Shown one piece after another: positions 9,176-20,278 of a stretch of 64,000 nt of DNA. Below the pieces are notes generated by a model. That model did not search any database. It saw nothing but the letters and a program-made list of their open reading frames with translations, and was not told the origin of the DNA. A program made the translations under genes and the position numbers. Within the stretch, counting starts at the first letter, position 1, and every line of letters starts with the position of its first letter. This DNA comes from Nonomuraea pusilla. Its GTDB lineage: Bacteria; Actinomycetota; Actinomycetes; Streptosporangiales; Streptosporangiaceae. The DNA is taken from assembly GCF_900109355.1 (NCBI RefSeq), contig NZ_FOBF01000004.1:372001-436000 (forward strand). Reading direction: 5' to 3'.

Positions 9176-9755
9176 ACCTGGTGGCCGGGGGCCCCTCGTC
9201 CCGGTCGCCGGGGGCGGGGGACTGACCCTGGAGGGGCTGGGAGTCCGGGGCGGCGCCCAGGGGGTGGCGCAGAGGCGACTCGCGGTAGCCGTGCATGCCC
9301 TCCAGCAGCCCGAACAGCCCCACGGCGAGCAGCGGCCAGCACACCAGGACGCCGGACGCGGTCAGCCTCAGCGCTCCCGGCACGACGGTCGTGCCGGGGG
9401 AGGCCGCCGCCTCGACGGTCACCGCGCCGATCGTGACCGTCGATCCGAGCCACAGCGTCAGGAACGCGGCGAGCACCCCTCCGCCGCACAGCCCGACCAG
9501 CACGGGCAGCATCGCCTTGCGGCCCACGGCCCACGCGACCGCGCCGCAGGCCAGGCCCAGCCCGCCGGTGATGACGGCGTACCAGCCGTCGGCGGCGATC
9601 AGCGCCTGCGTGGTGGGGTCGGCGAGCATCGTCCCCCGCCCGCCCACCTGGTACGGGGCACGCGGCGACAGGTACGACCAGAGCAGCCCGGCGGGCACGG
9701 CGAGAACAGCGAGAATGAGGACAGTTACCGCAAAAGCGCGTACTTCCCTCGCCAC
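9174..9755 (-). CDS. Four-helix membrane protein of unknown function, C-terminus clipped by the IS
   Basis: 193 residues with hydrophobic segments near 8-28, 58-80, 84-105 and 145-170. The start is GTG at 9753-9755 with GAGGGGGA upstream; it is divergent from murA. I do not recognise the family with certainty; the arrangement resembles DUF2567-like actinobacterial proteins. The stop codon TGA (9174-9176) falls in the end of the inserted IS. Removing the IS and one CCTGG copy continues the frame for 13 residues (SRGHAGERPPAMA) to a TGA at the far side, so the insertion replaced a short hydrophilic tail and probably left the protein functional. Confidence 0.75.
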   Translation of the reverse strand: MAREVRAFAVTVLILAVLAVPAGLLWSYLSPRAPYQVGGRGTMLADPTTQALIAADGWYAVITGGLGLACGAVAWAVGRKAMLPVLVGLCGGGVLAAFLTLWLGSTVTIGAVTVEAAASPGTTVVPGALRLTASGVLVCWPLLAVGLFGLLEGMHGYRESPLRHPLGAAPDSQPLQGQSPAPGDRDEGPPATR

Positions 9756-9806
9756 GCCATTCCCCCTCACATGTGTGCCCGAATCAGCTCGATGGTATCC
9801 CCCGGT

Positions 9807-9812
9807 TAGGCT
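9807..9812 (+). promoter_or_regulatory. -10 box for leaderless murA
   Basis: TAGGCT ends exactly 6 bp before the GTG start at 9819, the position expected when transcription begins on the start codon. There is no ribosome binding site between them. Confidence 0.6.
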
Positions 9813-9818
9813 CGCTTC

Positions 9819-11129
9819 GTGATTGCTGAAGAGGTGTGGTTGATCGAACCCTCGGGCCCGCTCCGGGGTGACGTCGAGGTGCGCGGCTCCAAGAACGCCG
9901 TGTCCAAGCACATGGTGGCCGCGATGCTGGGCGGCGGTGAGAGCAGCATCCACAACGCGCCCGAGGTCGGCGAGGTGGGCATCACCGCGGCGATGCTGGA
10001 GGCCCTCGGCATCGAGGTGGAGATCGGCAGGAAGGAGATCCGCATCGCGCCGGGCAGGGAGATCACGCCCCGGGTGCCCGACGCGTTCACCGGCCTGAAC
10101 CGCATCCCCATCCTCATGCTGGGCCCGCTGCTGCACCTCACGGGCGAGGCGTTCGTCCCGCTGGTCGGCGGCGACCCGATCGGGCGGCGGCCGGTGAACT
10201 TCCACGTCGAGGCGCTGCGGTCGATGGGCGCCGAGGTGGAGGTGGGCGACACCGGCATCTTCGCCAAGGCCAGGCGGCTCCACGGCACCAGGATCGAGCT
10301 GCCGTACCCGAGCGTGGGCGCCACGGAGACGGTGCTGATGTCGGCGGTGCTGGCCGAGGGCAAGACGGTGCTGAAGAACGCCGCCATGGAGCCCGAGGTG
10401 GTGGAGCTGGCGCTGTTCCTGCAGCGCATGGGCGCCAGGATCGAGCTGTCGCCCGACCGCAGGATCGTCATCGAGGGCGTCGAACGGCTGCGCGGCGCGT
10501 CGATCTGGCTGGCGGGCGACCGCATCGAGGCGTTCTCGTACCTGGCGGCGGGGCTGATCACCGGGGGAGAGGTGCGGGTGCACGGCTGCCCGCAGGACCG
10601 CCTGGTGACGGCCATCACGACGCTGGCCAGGATGGGCGCCAGGTTCGACATCAACGACGAGTACCTGTGCGCGACGGCGCCGCCGGAGGGGCTGCGCTCG
10701 GCGGCGGTGCAGACCGACACGCACCCGGGGTTCATGACGGACTGGCAGACGCCGCTCATGGTGCTGTTCACGCAGAGCCAGGGCATGTCGGTGCTGCACG
10801 AGACGGTCTTCGAGAACCGCCTGGTGTACGTGCCCGCGCTGCAGCGGATGGGCTGCGAGATCGAGGTGTTCGACCAGTGCCTGGGCGGCCCCGCCTGCCG
10901 CTACCACGACACGAACGCCCGGCACTCGGCCGTGGTGCGCGGCGTGTCGAAGCTGCGCGGCGCGGACGTGACGCTGCCCGACATCAGGGCGGGCTTCTCG
11001 GCGGTGCTGGCCGCCGCCGTGGCCGACGGAACGTCCACCTTGCGTGGAGTGCACCACATCGAGCGGGGCTATCACCGCCCGTTCGAGCAGTTCGCGTCGC
11101 TTGGTCTGAACATCCGTAGAGAACGGTAA
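9819..11129 (+). CDS. murA: UDP-N-acetylglucosamine 1-carboxyvinyltransferase
   Basis: First committed step of peptidoglycan synthesis: transfers enolpyruvate from PEP to UDP-GlcNAc in the cytoplasm. 436 residues, EPSP-synthase fold. Seen: GSKNAVSK with the PEP-binding Lys25-Asn26, VGGDPIGRRPVNFH for the active-site loop, MTDWQTPL for the catalytic-base Asp region and IERGYHRPFEQF at the end. In the loop Asp119 stands where E. coli has Cys115, the fosfomycin target, so the enzyme should be intrinsically insensitive, as known for mycobacterial and chlamydial MurA. The sequence diverges from canonical MurA (for instance LNRIPIL where an Arg-Ala-Ser motif is usual), so it could be a second MurA paralogue. 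GTG start, apparently leaderless. Confidence 0.88.
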   Translation: MIAEEVWLIEPSGPLRGDVEVRGSKNAVSKHMVAAMLGGGESSIHNAPEVGEVGITAAMLEALGIEVEIGRKEIRIAPGREITPRVPDAFTGLNRIPILMLGPLLHLTGEAFVPLVGGDPIGRRPVNFHVEALRSMGAEVEVGDTGIFAKARRLHGTRIELPYPSVGATETVLMSAVLAEGKTVLKNAAMEPEVVELALFLQRMGARIELSPDRRIVIEGVERLRGASIWLAGDRIEAFSYLAAGLITGGEVRVHGCPQDRLVTAITTLARMGARFDINDEYLCATAPPEGLRSAAVQTDTHPGFMTDWQTPLMVLFTQSQGMSVLHETVFENRLVYVPALQRMGCEIEVFDQCLGGPACRYHDTNARHSAVVRGVSKLRGADVTLPDIRAGFSAVLAAAVADGTSTLRGVHHIERGYHRPFEQFASLGLNIRRER

Positions 11130-11148
11130 AGACGTCGGAAGCGGGCGT

Positions 11149-13413
11149 TTGCCGGGCCTGTGGCGGTCGCAGATCATCTGCGTGACTGTGCTCAGATCCA
11201 TCGGGGGACTCGGGCTGGCCGGGGCGCTCAGCGGGGTGCTGGCGGCGGCGCTGGCCGCGCCCGTGGTGAGCGGCGGGGGGCTGGCCGCGAAGAACGTCGC
11301 CGACACCTTCGTGGACCTGCCGCCCGCGCCGCACGAGGAGCCGCTGGCCCAGGTGACCAGGCTGCTGGACAAGAACGGCAGGCAGTTCGCCCAGTTCTAC
11401 GAGGCGAACAGGACGAACGTGCCGCTCACCGCCGTCGCCCCGGTGATGCGCAAGGCCATCGTGGCCATCGAGGACGCCCGCTTCTACGAGCACGGGGGGC
11501 TCGACGTCAGGGGCACCCTGCGCGCGCTGCTCACCAACACCCAGGCGGGCGGCATCAGGCAGGGCGGCTCGTCGCTGACGCAGCAGCTCGTCAAGAACAT
11601 CCTGGTGGAGTCGGCCCGTACCGACGAGGAGCGGGACAAGGCCAGGGCGCCGAACCTGGCCCGCAAGATCACCGAGCTGCGGTACGCGCTCGCCCTGGAG
11701 GAGAAGTACCGCAAGGACGAGATCCTGGAGAAGTACCTCAACATCGCCTACTTCGGCGCGGGCGCGCACGGGGTGGAGGCGGCGGCCAAGAGGTTCTTCT
11801 CCGTCTCGGCCGCCGAGCTGACGCTGGGCCAGGCGGCGACGCTGGCGGGGGCGGTGCGGATGCCGTACTCGACCGACCCGTCGCTCGGCAAGAGCCACCA
11901 GGCGCGGCTGCTGCAGCGGCGCAACCTCGTGCTGGACCGCATGGCGGGGCTGGGGAACATCACGCGGGAGCAGGCCGAGGAGGCCAAGCGCGAGCCGCTG
12001 GGGCTGCGGCTCAGGCCGGAGCCCGGCGGGTGCGAGCAGAGCGACTACCCGTACTACTGCCTGTACGTGCAGCGGGAGCTGCTGACGAACCCGGCGTTCG
12101 GCAGCACGCCCGCGCAGCGGCGCAGCAAGCTGATGCGCGGCGGCCTGGTGATCAGGACGAGCCTCGACCCCGCCGCGCAGCGGGCGGCCGAGCAGGCGAT
12201 CCGGCGCCGGGTCTCGCCCGAGGACACCGAGGTGGCGGCCGAGGCCATGGTCGAGCCGGGCACCGGCAGGATCAGGGCGATGGCGGCGAGCAAGAGGTTC
12301 GGCCGCAACAAGGGCGACAGGAAGAACGGGCCGCGCACCACGTTCAACCTGGTCGCGGACGTGGCCCACGGCGGCGGGCAGGGCTTCCAGGCAGGGTCGA
12401 CGTTCAAGGTGTTCACCCTCGCGACGGCGCTGAAGCAGGGCTGGCGCTTCCGCGACGGCTTCAGGACGCCCGGCGAGCTGGTGCCCTCGCAGGGCTACCG
12501 CGACTGCAGGGGCAACCCGGTCAACGACCCGGAGACGCGCATACTCAACGCCAGCGGCGAGGGCTCGGGCGGCCCACACAGCATCGAGACGGGCACCTGG
12601 CAGTCGGTGAACATCTTCTACATGATGCTGGAGCGCAAGGTCGGCCTGTGCAACGTCGTGAAGACGGCCAGGTCGCTCGGCATCGCCAGGGCCGACGGCA
12701 GGCCGCTGCGCGAGGTGCCGACGTTCACGCTCGGCGTGAACGAGATGGACCCGGTGACGGTGGCGGCGGCGTTCGCGGCGTTCGCGGCGCGCGGCCGGTA
12801 CTGCCGCCCGCTCGCGATCGTGGAGATCACCGACAGGGAGGGCCACCGCGCGAGCATCCCGCCGGCCTGCGAGCAGGTCATCGACCGGCAGGTGGCCGAC
12901 GCCGTGAACCACGTCCTGACCGGCGTGTTCGACAAGGGCACGATGAAGGGCCAGAGCATCGGCAGGCCCGCCGCGGGCAAGACCGGCACCAACAACGGCT
13001 ACACGTCGGCCTGGTTCGCCGGGTACACGCCGGACCTGGCGGCGGCGGTGAGCGTCGGCGACATCCGCGGCTCCTACCGCTTCCCGCTGCAGGGGGTGCA
13101 GATCGGGCAGGAGTACTACGGCGCGGTGCAGGGCGCGTCGCTGCCGGGGCCGATCTGGGTGGACTCGATGCAGGCGGCGCTGCGCGACACCGAGCCGCGC
13201 GGCTTCCCCGGGCCGAACATGGACCGCTTCGGCGGCGGCTTCACCCCTGGCCTGGAGGAGGAGGAGAGGAAGCGGGCCGAGGCGGAGGGCAGGAAGCGCG
13301 ACGGCGGGGTGGCCTTCCCGCAGCGCCACCGCAGGCTGTTCGAGTGGCTGCTGAGCCAGGCGCCGATGGATCCGGACGCGCACTGGCCCCGGCGCCACGG
13401 CCGGGACGACTAG
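11149..13413 (+). CDS. Class A penicillin-binding protein (transglycosylase/transpeptidase)
   Basis: Polymerises and crosslinks peptidoglycan outside the membrane. An uncleaved membrane anchor (about residues 15-45) is followed by the GT51 glycosyltransferase domain with EDARFYEHGG (catalytic Glu108) and GGSSLTQQLVKN, then the transpeptidase domain with Ser417-TFK, Ser486-VN and Lys611-TG. Length (754) suits the class. The start is uncertain: TTG at 11149 has GGAAG upstream, while GTG at 11182 or 11188 begin closer to the anchor. It follows murA by 19 bp, so the two may be co-transcribed, both in wall synthesis. The C-terminus is Lys/Glu/Arg-rich. Confidence 0.93.
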   Translation: MPGLWRSQIICVTVLRSIGGLGLAGALSGVLAAALAAPVVSGGGLAAKNVADTFVDLPPAPHEEPLAQVTRLLDKNGRQFAQFYEANRTNVPLTAVAPVMRKAIVAIEDARFYEHGGLDVRGTLRALLTNTQAGGIRQGGSSLTQQLVKNILVESARTDEERDKARAPNLARKITELRYALALEEKYRKDEILEKYLNIAYFGAGAHGVEAAAKRFFSVSAAELTLGQAATLAGAVRMPYSTDPSLGKSHQARLLQRRNLVLDRMAGLGNITREQAEEAKREPLGLRLRPEPGGCEQSDYPYYCLYVQRELLTNPAFGSTPAQRRSKLMRGGLVIRTSLDPAAQRAAEQAIRRRVSPEDTEVAAEAMVEPGTGRIRAMAASKRFGRNKGDRKNGPRTTFNLVADVAHGGGQGFQAGSTFKVFTLATALKQGWRFRDGFRTPGELVPSQGYRDCRGNPVNDPETRILNASGEGSGGPHSIETGTWQSVNIFYMMLERKVGLCNVVKTARSLGIARADGRPLREVPTFTLGVNEMDPVTVAAAFAAFAARGRYCRPLAIVEITDREGHRASIPPACEQVIDRQVADAVNHVLTGVFDKGTMKGQSIGRPAAGKTGTNNGYTSAWFAGYTPDLAAAVSVGDIRGSYRFPLQGVQIGQEYYGAVQGASLPGPIWVDSMQAALRDTEPRGFPGPNMDRFGGGFTPGLEEEERKRAEAEGRKRDGGVAFPQRHRRLFEWLLSQAPMDPDAHWPRRHGRDD

Positions 13414-13415
13414 CG

Positions 13416-13910
13416 TCAGTCGGCCTTGCCGATGCGCGCGGTGACGGCCCGGGTGAGGCCGATGAGGTTGGCGGGCGCGGTCTCGATCTGCAGGCCGCGC
13501 CTTCCGGCGGAGAAGTAGACGGTCTCGAAGTCGAGCGCGGAGGAGTCGACGACCGTGGGGAGCTGCTTGCGCTGGCCCAGCGGGCTGATGCCGCCGACGA
13601 CGTAGCCGGTGACGCGCTCGACCTTGGCCGCCTCGGCCATGGCGGCCCGCTTGCCGCCGAGCGCCGCCGCCATCGCCTTGAGGTCGAGCTTGCCCGACAC
13701 GGGCACGACGGCGACCGCGAGCCCCGCCTCGACCTCGACGACGAGCGTCTTGAAGATGCGCTCGTACGGCACGCCGAGCGCGTCGGCGGCCTCCTCGCCG
13801 TACGCCTGGGCGCCGGGGTCGTGGTCGTACGGGTGCAGGGTGAACTCGGCCTTGGCCTTGGTCAGGGCCATGGTGGCCGGGGTGCCGCCCTTGCCTTTGG
13901 TTTTGCTCAC
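13416..13910 (-). CDS. ybaK: Cys-tRNA(Pro) deacylase (YbaK/EbsC family)
   Basis: Trans-editing enzyme that hydrolyses mischarged Cys-tRNA(Pro). 164 residues, the normal length. Seen: the N-terminal ALTKAKAEFTLHPYDHDP strand region, the conserved core Lys in IFKTLVVEV, SGKLDLKAMAAALGGKRAAMA, and GYVVGGISPLGQ, the glycine loop of the INS/YbaK superfamily. GTG start at 13908-13910. It converges on the PBP gene, with stop codons only 2 bp apart and no room for a terminator. Confidence 0.93.
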   Translation of the reverse strand: MSKTKGKGGTPATMALTKAKAEFTLHPYDHDPGAQAYGEEAADALGVPYERIFKTLVVEVEAGLAVAVVPVSGKLDLKAMAAALGGKRAAMAEAAKVERVTGYVVGGISPLGQRKQLPTVVDSSALDFETVYFSAGRRGLQIETAPANLIGLTRAVTARIGKAD

Positions 13911-13918
13911 GACATCCG

Positions 13919-13924
13919 ATTGTA
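13919..13924 (-). promoter_or_regulatory. -10 box for ybaK
   Basis: On the minus strand TACAAT lies 8 bp before the GTG start, giving a leader of 0-2 nt. A second TACAAT lies further upstream (13934-13939). Confidence 0.5.
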
Positions 13925-13946
13925 GCGAATCTACATTGTAAAGGCC

Positions 13947-14948
13947 CTAGCCGGTGGCGGCGCCGCCCTCGCGCAGGATCTCGTCCGTCGTGACCTCGGC
14001 GGGGGACCGGTCGGGGCGCAGCCCCCGCCAGGAGGGGTGGCGCAGCCGGCCGTCGCCCGTGACCTCCGCGTACTGGACCTCGCCGACCAGACGCGGCTCC
14101 ACCCAGTGGGCGTCGCGCGCGTCCTCGCGCGGCACCGGCAGGGAGAACGGCGGGCCGGGCCGCTCCAGCGGGGCGAGCCTGGCGAGCAGGTCGCGCAGCG
14201 TGGCCTCGGTGAAGCCGGTGCCGACGTGCCCCACGTACACCAGGCGGCCCGCCGGGTCGTACGCGCCGAGCAGCAGCGAGCCGATGCCGCCCGCGCGCCG
14301 CCCGCCGCCGGGCCGCCACCCGCACAGCACCACCTCGACCGCGCTGACGTTCTTGACCTTGGTCCACTCGGCGCTGCGCCGCCCCGGTCGGTACGGCGAG
14401 GTCAGCCGTTTGCACACGACGCCTTCGAGACCGAGCCTGCGCGAGGAGTCGAAGGCCTGCTCGGCGTGGTCGGGGAACCACACCGGCACCTGCCAGCGGT
14501 AGCCCGGCATGAGCGTGGACTCCAGCAGCTCCCGCCGCTCGGTGTACGGCCTCGCGATCACGCTGTCGTCGTCGAGGTGGAGCACGTCGAAGGCCATGTA
14601 CGTCACGGGCACGGTCCTCGCCAGCTCGGCGACGGCCATGGGACGGCGCTGGTGCATGCGCGGCTGGAGCGCGCCGAAACTGGGCCGCCCGGCGTCGTCG
14701 AACGCGACGATCTCGCCGTCGAGCACCGCGGCGCGGCGGCCCGTCGCCCCGGCCATGAGCTGGAGCTCGGGGTAGGCGGGGGTGATGTCCCTGCCGTTGC
14801 GCGACACGAGGCGGACGGCGCCGTCCTCGACGTAGGCGAGGGCGCGCACGCCGTCCCACTTCATCTCGACGGCCCACTCCGGGCCCTGGACGGAGGGGAG
14901 GGTGCCGAGCTGGGCGAGCATGGGCGCGTAGGCAGGCAGCCTGGCCAT
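13947..14948 (-). CDS. ATP-dependent DNA ligase (LigC/LigD ligase-domain type)
   Basis: Seals nicks using ATP. 333 residues: adenylation domain with motif I EMKWDGVRA (Lys30 is adenylated), motif III YMAFDVLHL, motif IV GLEGVVCKR and motif V SAEWTKVKN, followed by an OB-fold domain (AVEVVLCGWRPGGG, VGHVGTGFTEATL). This is the stand-alone ligase module related to bacterial NHEJ ligases; no Ku, polymerase or nuclease domain is adjacent, so a role in NHEJ or base-excision repair cannot be chosen. ATG start at 14946-14948. Divergent from hisD across a 437-bp gap. Confidence 0.92.
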   Translation of the reverse strand: MARLPAYAPMLAQLGTLPSVQGPEWAVEMKWDGVRALAYVEDGAVRLVSRNGRDITPAYPELQLMAGATGRRAAVLDGEIVAFDDAGRPSFGALQPRMHQRRPMAVAELARTVPVTYMAFDVLHLDDDSVIARPYTERRELLESTLMPGYRWQVPVWFPDHAEQAFDSSRRLGLEGVVCKRLTSPYRPGRRSAEWTKVKNVSAVEVVLCGWRPGGGRRAGGIGSLLLGAYDPAGRLVYVGHVGTGFTEATLRDLLARLAPLERPGPPFSLPVPREDARDAHWVEPRLVGEVQYAEVTGDGRLRHPSWRGLRPDRSPAEVTTDEILREGGAATG

Positions 14949-15385
14949 GACGGCAGAGGTACCCCCGTGCGGGGGACGTCAGTGGTGTCGGCGGGTCTGG
15001 GAATGGTCAAGCCCCTGGGCGCGGCGGCTCGGGAACCGCCCGGCTCCCCTGACCCCCGCACGCGGACGCCCTCTCGCGCGGACGCCGCCGAGGGCACGCC
15101 CGGCGGGTCCGGTGAAGAACTCGCCGGGGGCGTTAGGGGAGCCGTTCGCCGGGCAGAAGGGGTGCTCCTGGCTTTCCTCCCACGCCGCGGCCGCCGCCCC
15201 CGTGACGGCCGCGGCCGCCCGTCCCGGCACGGCCCGGTACGGGGCGGGTGGCGGCCGTGGGGCGGCGCCCGGCCGTCCCACGGCCGTGCCGTCCCGCACG
15301 GGCGGCCCGGCGCGGAGCCGGACGCGGAGCGTCCCGGATGGTGGACGGAACGGGAGGCAGGGTCCGGACTCCGTAGACTGTGAGG
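14949..15385. other. 437-bp gap between the ligase gene and hisD
   Basis: No gene with credible composition or homology is visible on either strand. It contains a possible hairpin, GGCCGTGGG/CCCACGGCC (15253-15261 and 15277-15285), and the hisD promoter at its right end. The rest is extremely GC-rich sequence without a recognised motif. Confidence 0.5.
15374..15379 (+). promoter_or_regulatory. -10 box for the leaderless his operon
   Basis: TAGACT ends 6 bp before the GTG at 15386. This decides the hisD start: the N-terminus MISRIDMRG matches the family, while an in-frame GTG at 15380 lies inside the promoter spacing. Confidence 0.65.
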
Positions 15386-18364
<2,979 letters not shown>

Positions 18365-18368
<4 letters not shown>

Positions 18369-18520
18369 CCGAGAACCTCATCGCCGGGGTGATGGTCTTC
18401 ATCGGGCTGTTCCTCATCGGCGGCGTGTTCTCGCTGGCCCGGCAGGGTCTGAAGGTCGGGGCCGTCGTCTGCGCGCTCGGCGCGGCGATGGCGATCACGG
18501 CGGGGGTGCTGTGGTGGTGA
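18365..18520 (+). CDS. Small membrane protein in the his operon (51 aa)
   Basis: ATG overlaps the hisB stop (ATGA). The protein has two hydrophobic helices ([20 protein letters not shown] and a second ending [11 protein letters not shown]) joined by RQGLKVG. No known function. Its 4-bp overlap with hisB and 10-bp overlap with hisH argue it is genuinely translated with the pathway. Small membrane ORFs at this place are, as far as I recall, common in actinobacterial his operons. Confidence 0.75.
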
Positions 18521-19152
18521 ACAGGAAGCGCGTGGTCGTGCTCGACTACGGCTCTGGCAACCTGCGTTCGGCGGAGCGCGCCCTGGTGCGCGCCGGCGCG
18601 GACGTGACCGTGACGTCCGACCTCGACGCGGCGATGGACGCCGAGGGCCTGGTCGTGCCGGGCGTCGGCGCGTTCGAGGCGTGCATGGCCGGGCTCAGGT
18701 CCGTGTACGGCGACCGGGTCATCGGCCGGCGCCTGGCCGGGGGCCGTCCGGTGCTCGGCATCTGCGTCGGCATGCAGATCCTCTTCGCCAGGGGGGTCGA
18801 GCACGGCGTCGAGACCGAGGGGTGCGGCGAGTGGCCGGGCACCGTCGAGCGGCTCGACGCGCCCGTCCTGCCGCACATGGGCTGGAACACCGTCAAGGCG
18901 CCCGAGGACAGCGTGCTGTTCTCGGGCCTCGACGCCGGCACCCGCTTCTACTTCGTCCACTCCTACGGGGTGCGCGAGTGGGAGCTGCGTACCGGCGACG
19001 GCTTCCGCGAGCCGCTGGTGACGTGGGCCGAGCACGGGGTGCCGTTCGTGGCCGCCGTGGAGAACGGCCCGCTCATGGCCACCCAGTTCCACCCGGAGAA
19101 GTCCGGCGACGCGGGCGCCGTCCTGCTGCGCAACTGGCTCGGCACCCTGTGA
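18511..19152 (+). CDS. hisH: Imidazole glycerol phosphate synthase, glutaminase subunit
   Basis: Class I glutamine amidotransferase that feeds ammonia to HisF. 213 residues from GTG 18511 (GTG 18514 is equally possible). Seen: [13 protein letters not shown], the oxyanion/nucleophile motif LGICVGMQ (Cys85), HMGWNTVK, and the catalytic dyad [10 protein letters not shown] (His194, Glu196). Its partner hisF is three genes downstream in the same operon. Confidence 0.97.
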   Translation: MVVNRKRVVVLDYGSGNLRSAERALVRAGADVTVTSDLDAAMDAEGLVVPGVGAFEACMAGLRSVYGDRVIGRRLAGGRPVLGICVGMQILFARGVEHGVETEGCGEWPGTVERLDAPVLPHMGWNTVKAPEDSVLFSGLDAGTRFYFVHSYGVREWELRTGDGFREPLVTWAEHGVPFVAAVENGPLMATQFHPEKSGDAGAVLLRNWLGTL

Positions 19153-19205
19153 GCCCGCGATGAGCCCTGCTGCGAGGCCCTTGTGACCCGCCTGGCAGGC
19201 CTCCC

Positions 19206-19535
19206 GTGAGCAAGGAGCGGGCGCGCCGCCGCGCGGCGCGCGAGGCCGAACGGGCGCGGGCCGTCCGCCTGAACGAGGAGCGGCAGGCGCGCAGGTCGCG
19301 CCGCCGCGCCCGCGTCGCCAGGCTGGCCCCGCGCCCGGTCAGGTTCGCCAGGCAGCGCGGGCTGCTGGCCCGCCGCCGGCGGAGCCGGAACGCGGCGGCG
19401 GTGGTCGCGTTCCTGATCGTCCAGGTGGTCGTCTGGCTGCTCTGGACGTCTCCGCCGCTCAGTTTCGCCGTCTTCGTCTTGTCCTTGCTGCTGGCACCCG
19501 TTGCCGTGACCCTCGCTTTCGACCGGAGGACCTGA
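19206..19535 (+). CDS. Basic membrane protein of unknown function in the his operon
   Basis: 109 residues: an N-terminal half extremely rich in Arg/Ala/Glu (charged helix) and two C-terminal hydrophobic segments (AAAVVAFLIVQVVVWLLW and FAVFVLSLLLAPVAVTLAF). Ends directly before priA. The topology suggests a cytoplasmic basic domain tethered to the membrane. No family recognised. GTG at 19206 follows a 53-bp gap after hisH; no clear ribosome binding site. Confidence 0.7.
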   Translation: MSKERARRRAAREAERARAVRLNEERQARRSRRRARVARLAPRPVRFARQRGLLARRRRSRNAAAVVAFLIVQVVVWLLWTSPPLSFAVFVLSLLLAPVAVTLAFDRRT

Positions 19536-20258
19536 ATGTCACTCGTATTGCTCCCCGCGGTGGACGTGGTGCGCGGCCAGGCCGTACGCCTCGTCCAGGG
19601 CGAGGCCGGCACCGAGACCGGCTACGGCGAGCCGCTCGCCGCGGCGCTCGCCTGGCAGGAGGCCGGCGCCGAGTGGATCCACCTGGTCGACCTCGACGCG
19701 GCGTTCGGCCGGGGCTCCAACCGTGAGCTGATCAGGGAGATGATCGGCAAGCTGGACGTGAACGTCGAGCTGTCGGGCGGCATCCGCGACGACGAGTCGC
19801 TGGCCGACGCGCTGTCCACGGGCTGCCGCCGCGTCAACATCGGCACGGCGGCGCTGGAGAATCCCGGCTGGTGCCGGAGGATCATCGCCGAGCACGGCGA
19901 CAGGATCGCCGTCGGCCTGGACGTGCGCGGCACCACGCTGGCCGCCCGCGGCTGGACCGAGGACGCAGGCGACCTGTGGGAGGTGCTCGACCGGCTGGAG
20001 TCCGACGGCTGCTCCCGCTACGTCGTCACCGACGTGACCAAGGACGGCACGCTGAAGGGCCCGAACCTCGACCTGCTGCGCCAGGTGTGCGCCCGCACCG
20101 ACAAGCCCGTGGTGGCCAGCGGCGGCGTCTCCTCGCTCGACGACCTGGTGGCGATCGCCTCGCTGGTGCCCGAGGGCGTGGAGGGCGCGATCGTGGGCAG
20201 GGCCCTGTACGCTCACGCGTTCACCCTGCAGGACGCGCTCGCCGCGGTACGCGGGTAA
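19536..20258 (+). CDS. priA: Phosphoribosyl isomerase A (bifunctional HisA/TrpF)
   Basis: (βα)8-barrel isomerase, 240 residues. Catalytic Asp in [15 protein letters not shown] at the N-terminus and second acid in [15 protein letters not shown]; phosphate-binding glycines in [12 protein letters not shown] and [12 protein letters not shown]. In Actinomycetes this enzyme usually serves both histidine (ProFAR) and tryptophan (PRA) synthesis because trpF is missing; consistently, the trpC-B-A cluster here has no trpF. ATG with GGAGGA upstream. Confidence 0.95.
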   Translation: MSLVLLPAVDVVRGQAVRLVQGEAGTETGYGEPLAAALAWQEAGAEWIHLVDLDAAFGRGSNRELIREMIGKLDVNVELSGGIRDDESLADALSTGCRRVNIGTAALENPGWCRRIIAEHGDRIAVGLDVRGTTLAARGWTEDAGDLWEVLDRLESDGCSRYVVTDVTKDGTLKGPNLDLLRQVCARTDKPVVASGGVSSLDDLVAIASLVPEGVEGAIVGRALYAHAFTLQDALAAVRG

Positions 20259-20278
20259 CCTCGCCGGGAGGGGACGGA

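Larger units (their letters stand above)
7383..9176. mobile_element. Decayed IS1182-type insertion sequence with a passenger gene
   Basis: The element is bounded by a perfect 16-bp inverted repeat, GACGCTGTTGGCGAAT at 7383-7398 and its reverse complement at 9160-9175. CCTGG at 7378-7382 and 9177-9181 may be a 5-bp target duplication. Inside are a minus-strand transposase remnant, a strong hairpin, and a plus-strand zinc-ribbon gene transcribed away from the transposase. Base composition is visibly less GC-rich than the flanks. The family call rests on the transposase N-terminal half and C-terminal tail. It cannot move by itself because the transposase is broken. Confidence 0.8.

Noticed and set aside
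10984..14877. Minus-strand open frame of about 1300 codons across PBP, ybaK and the ligase
   Set aside because: Spans several real genes in a wrong frame, with Arg/Ala/Pro-rich composition and no domains.
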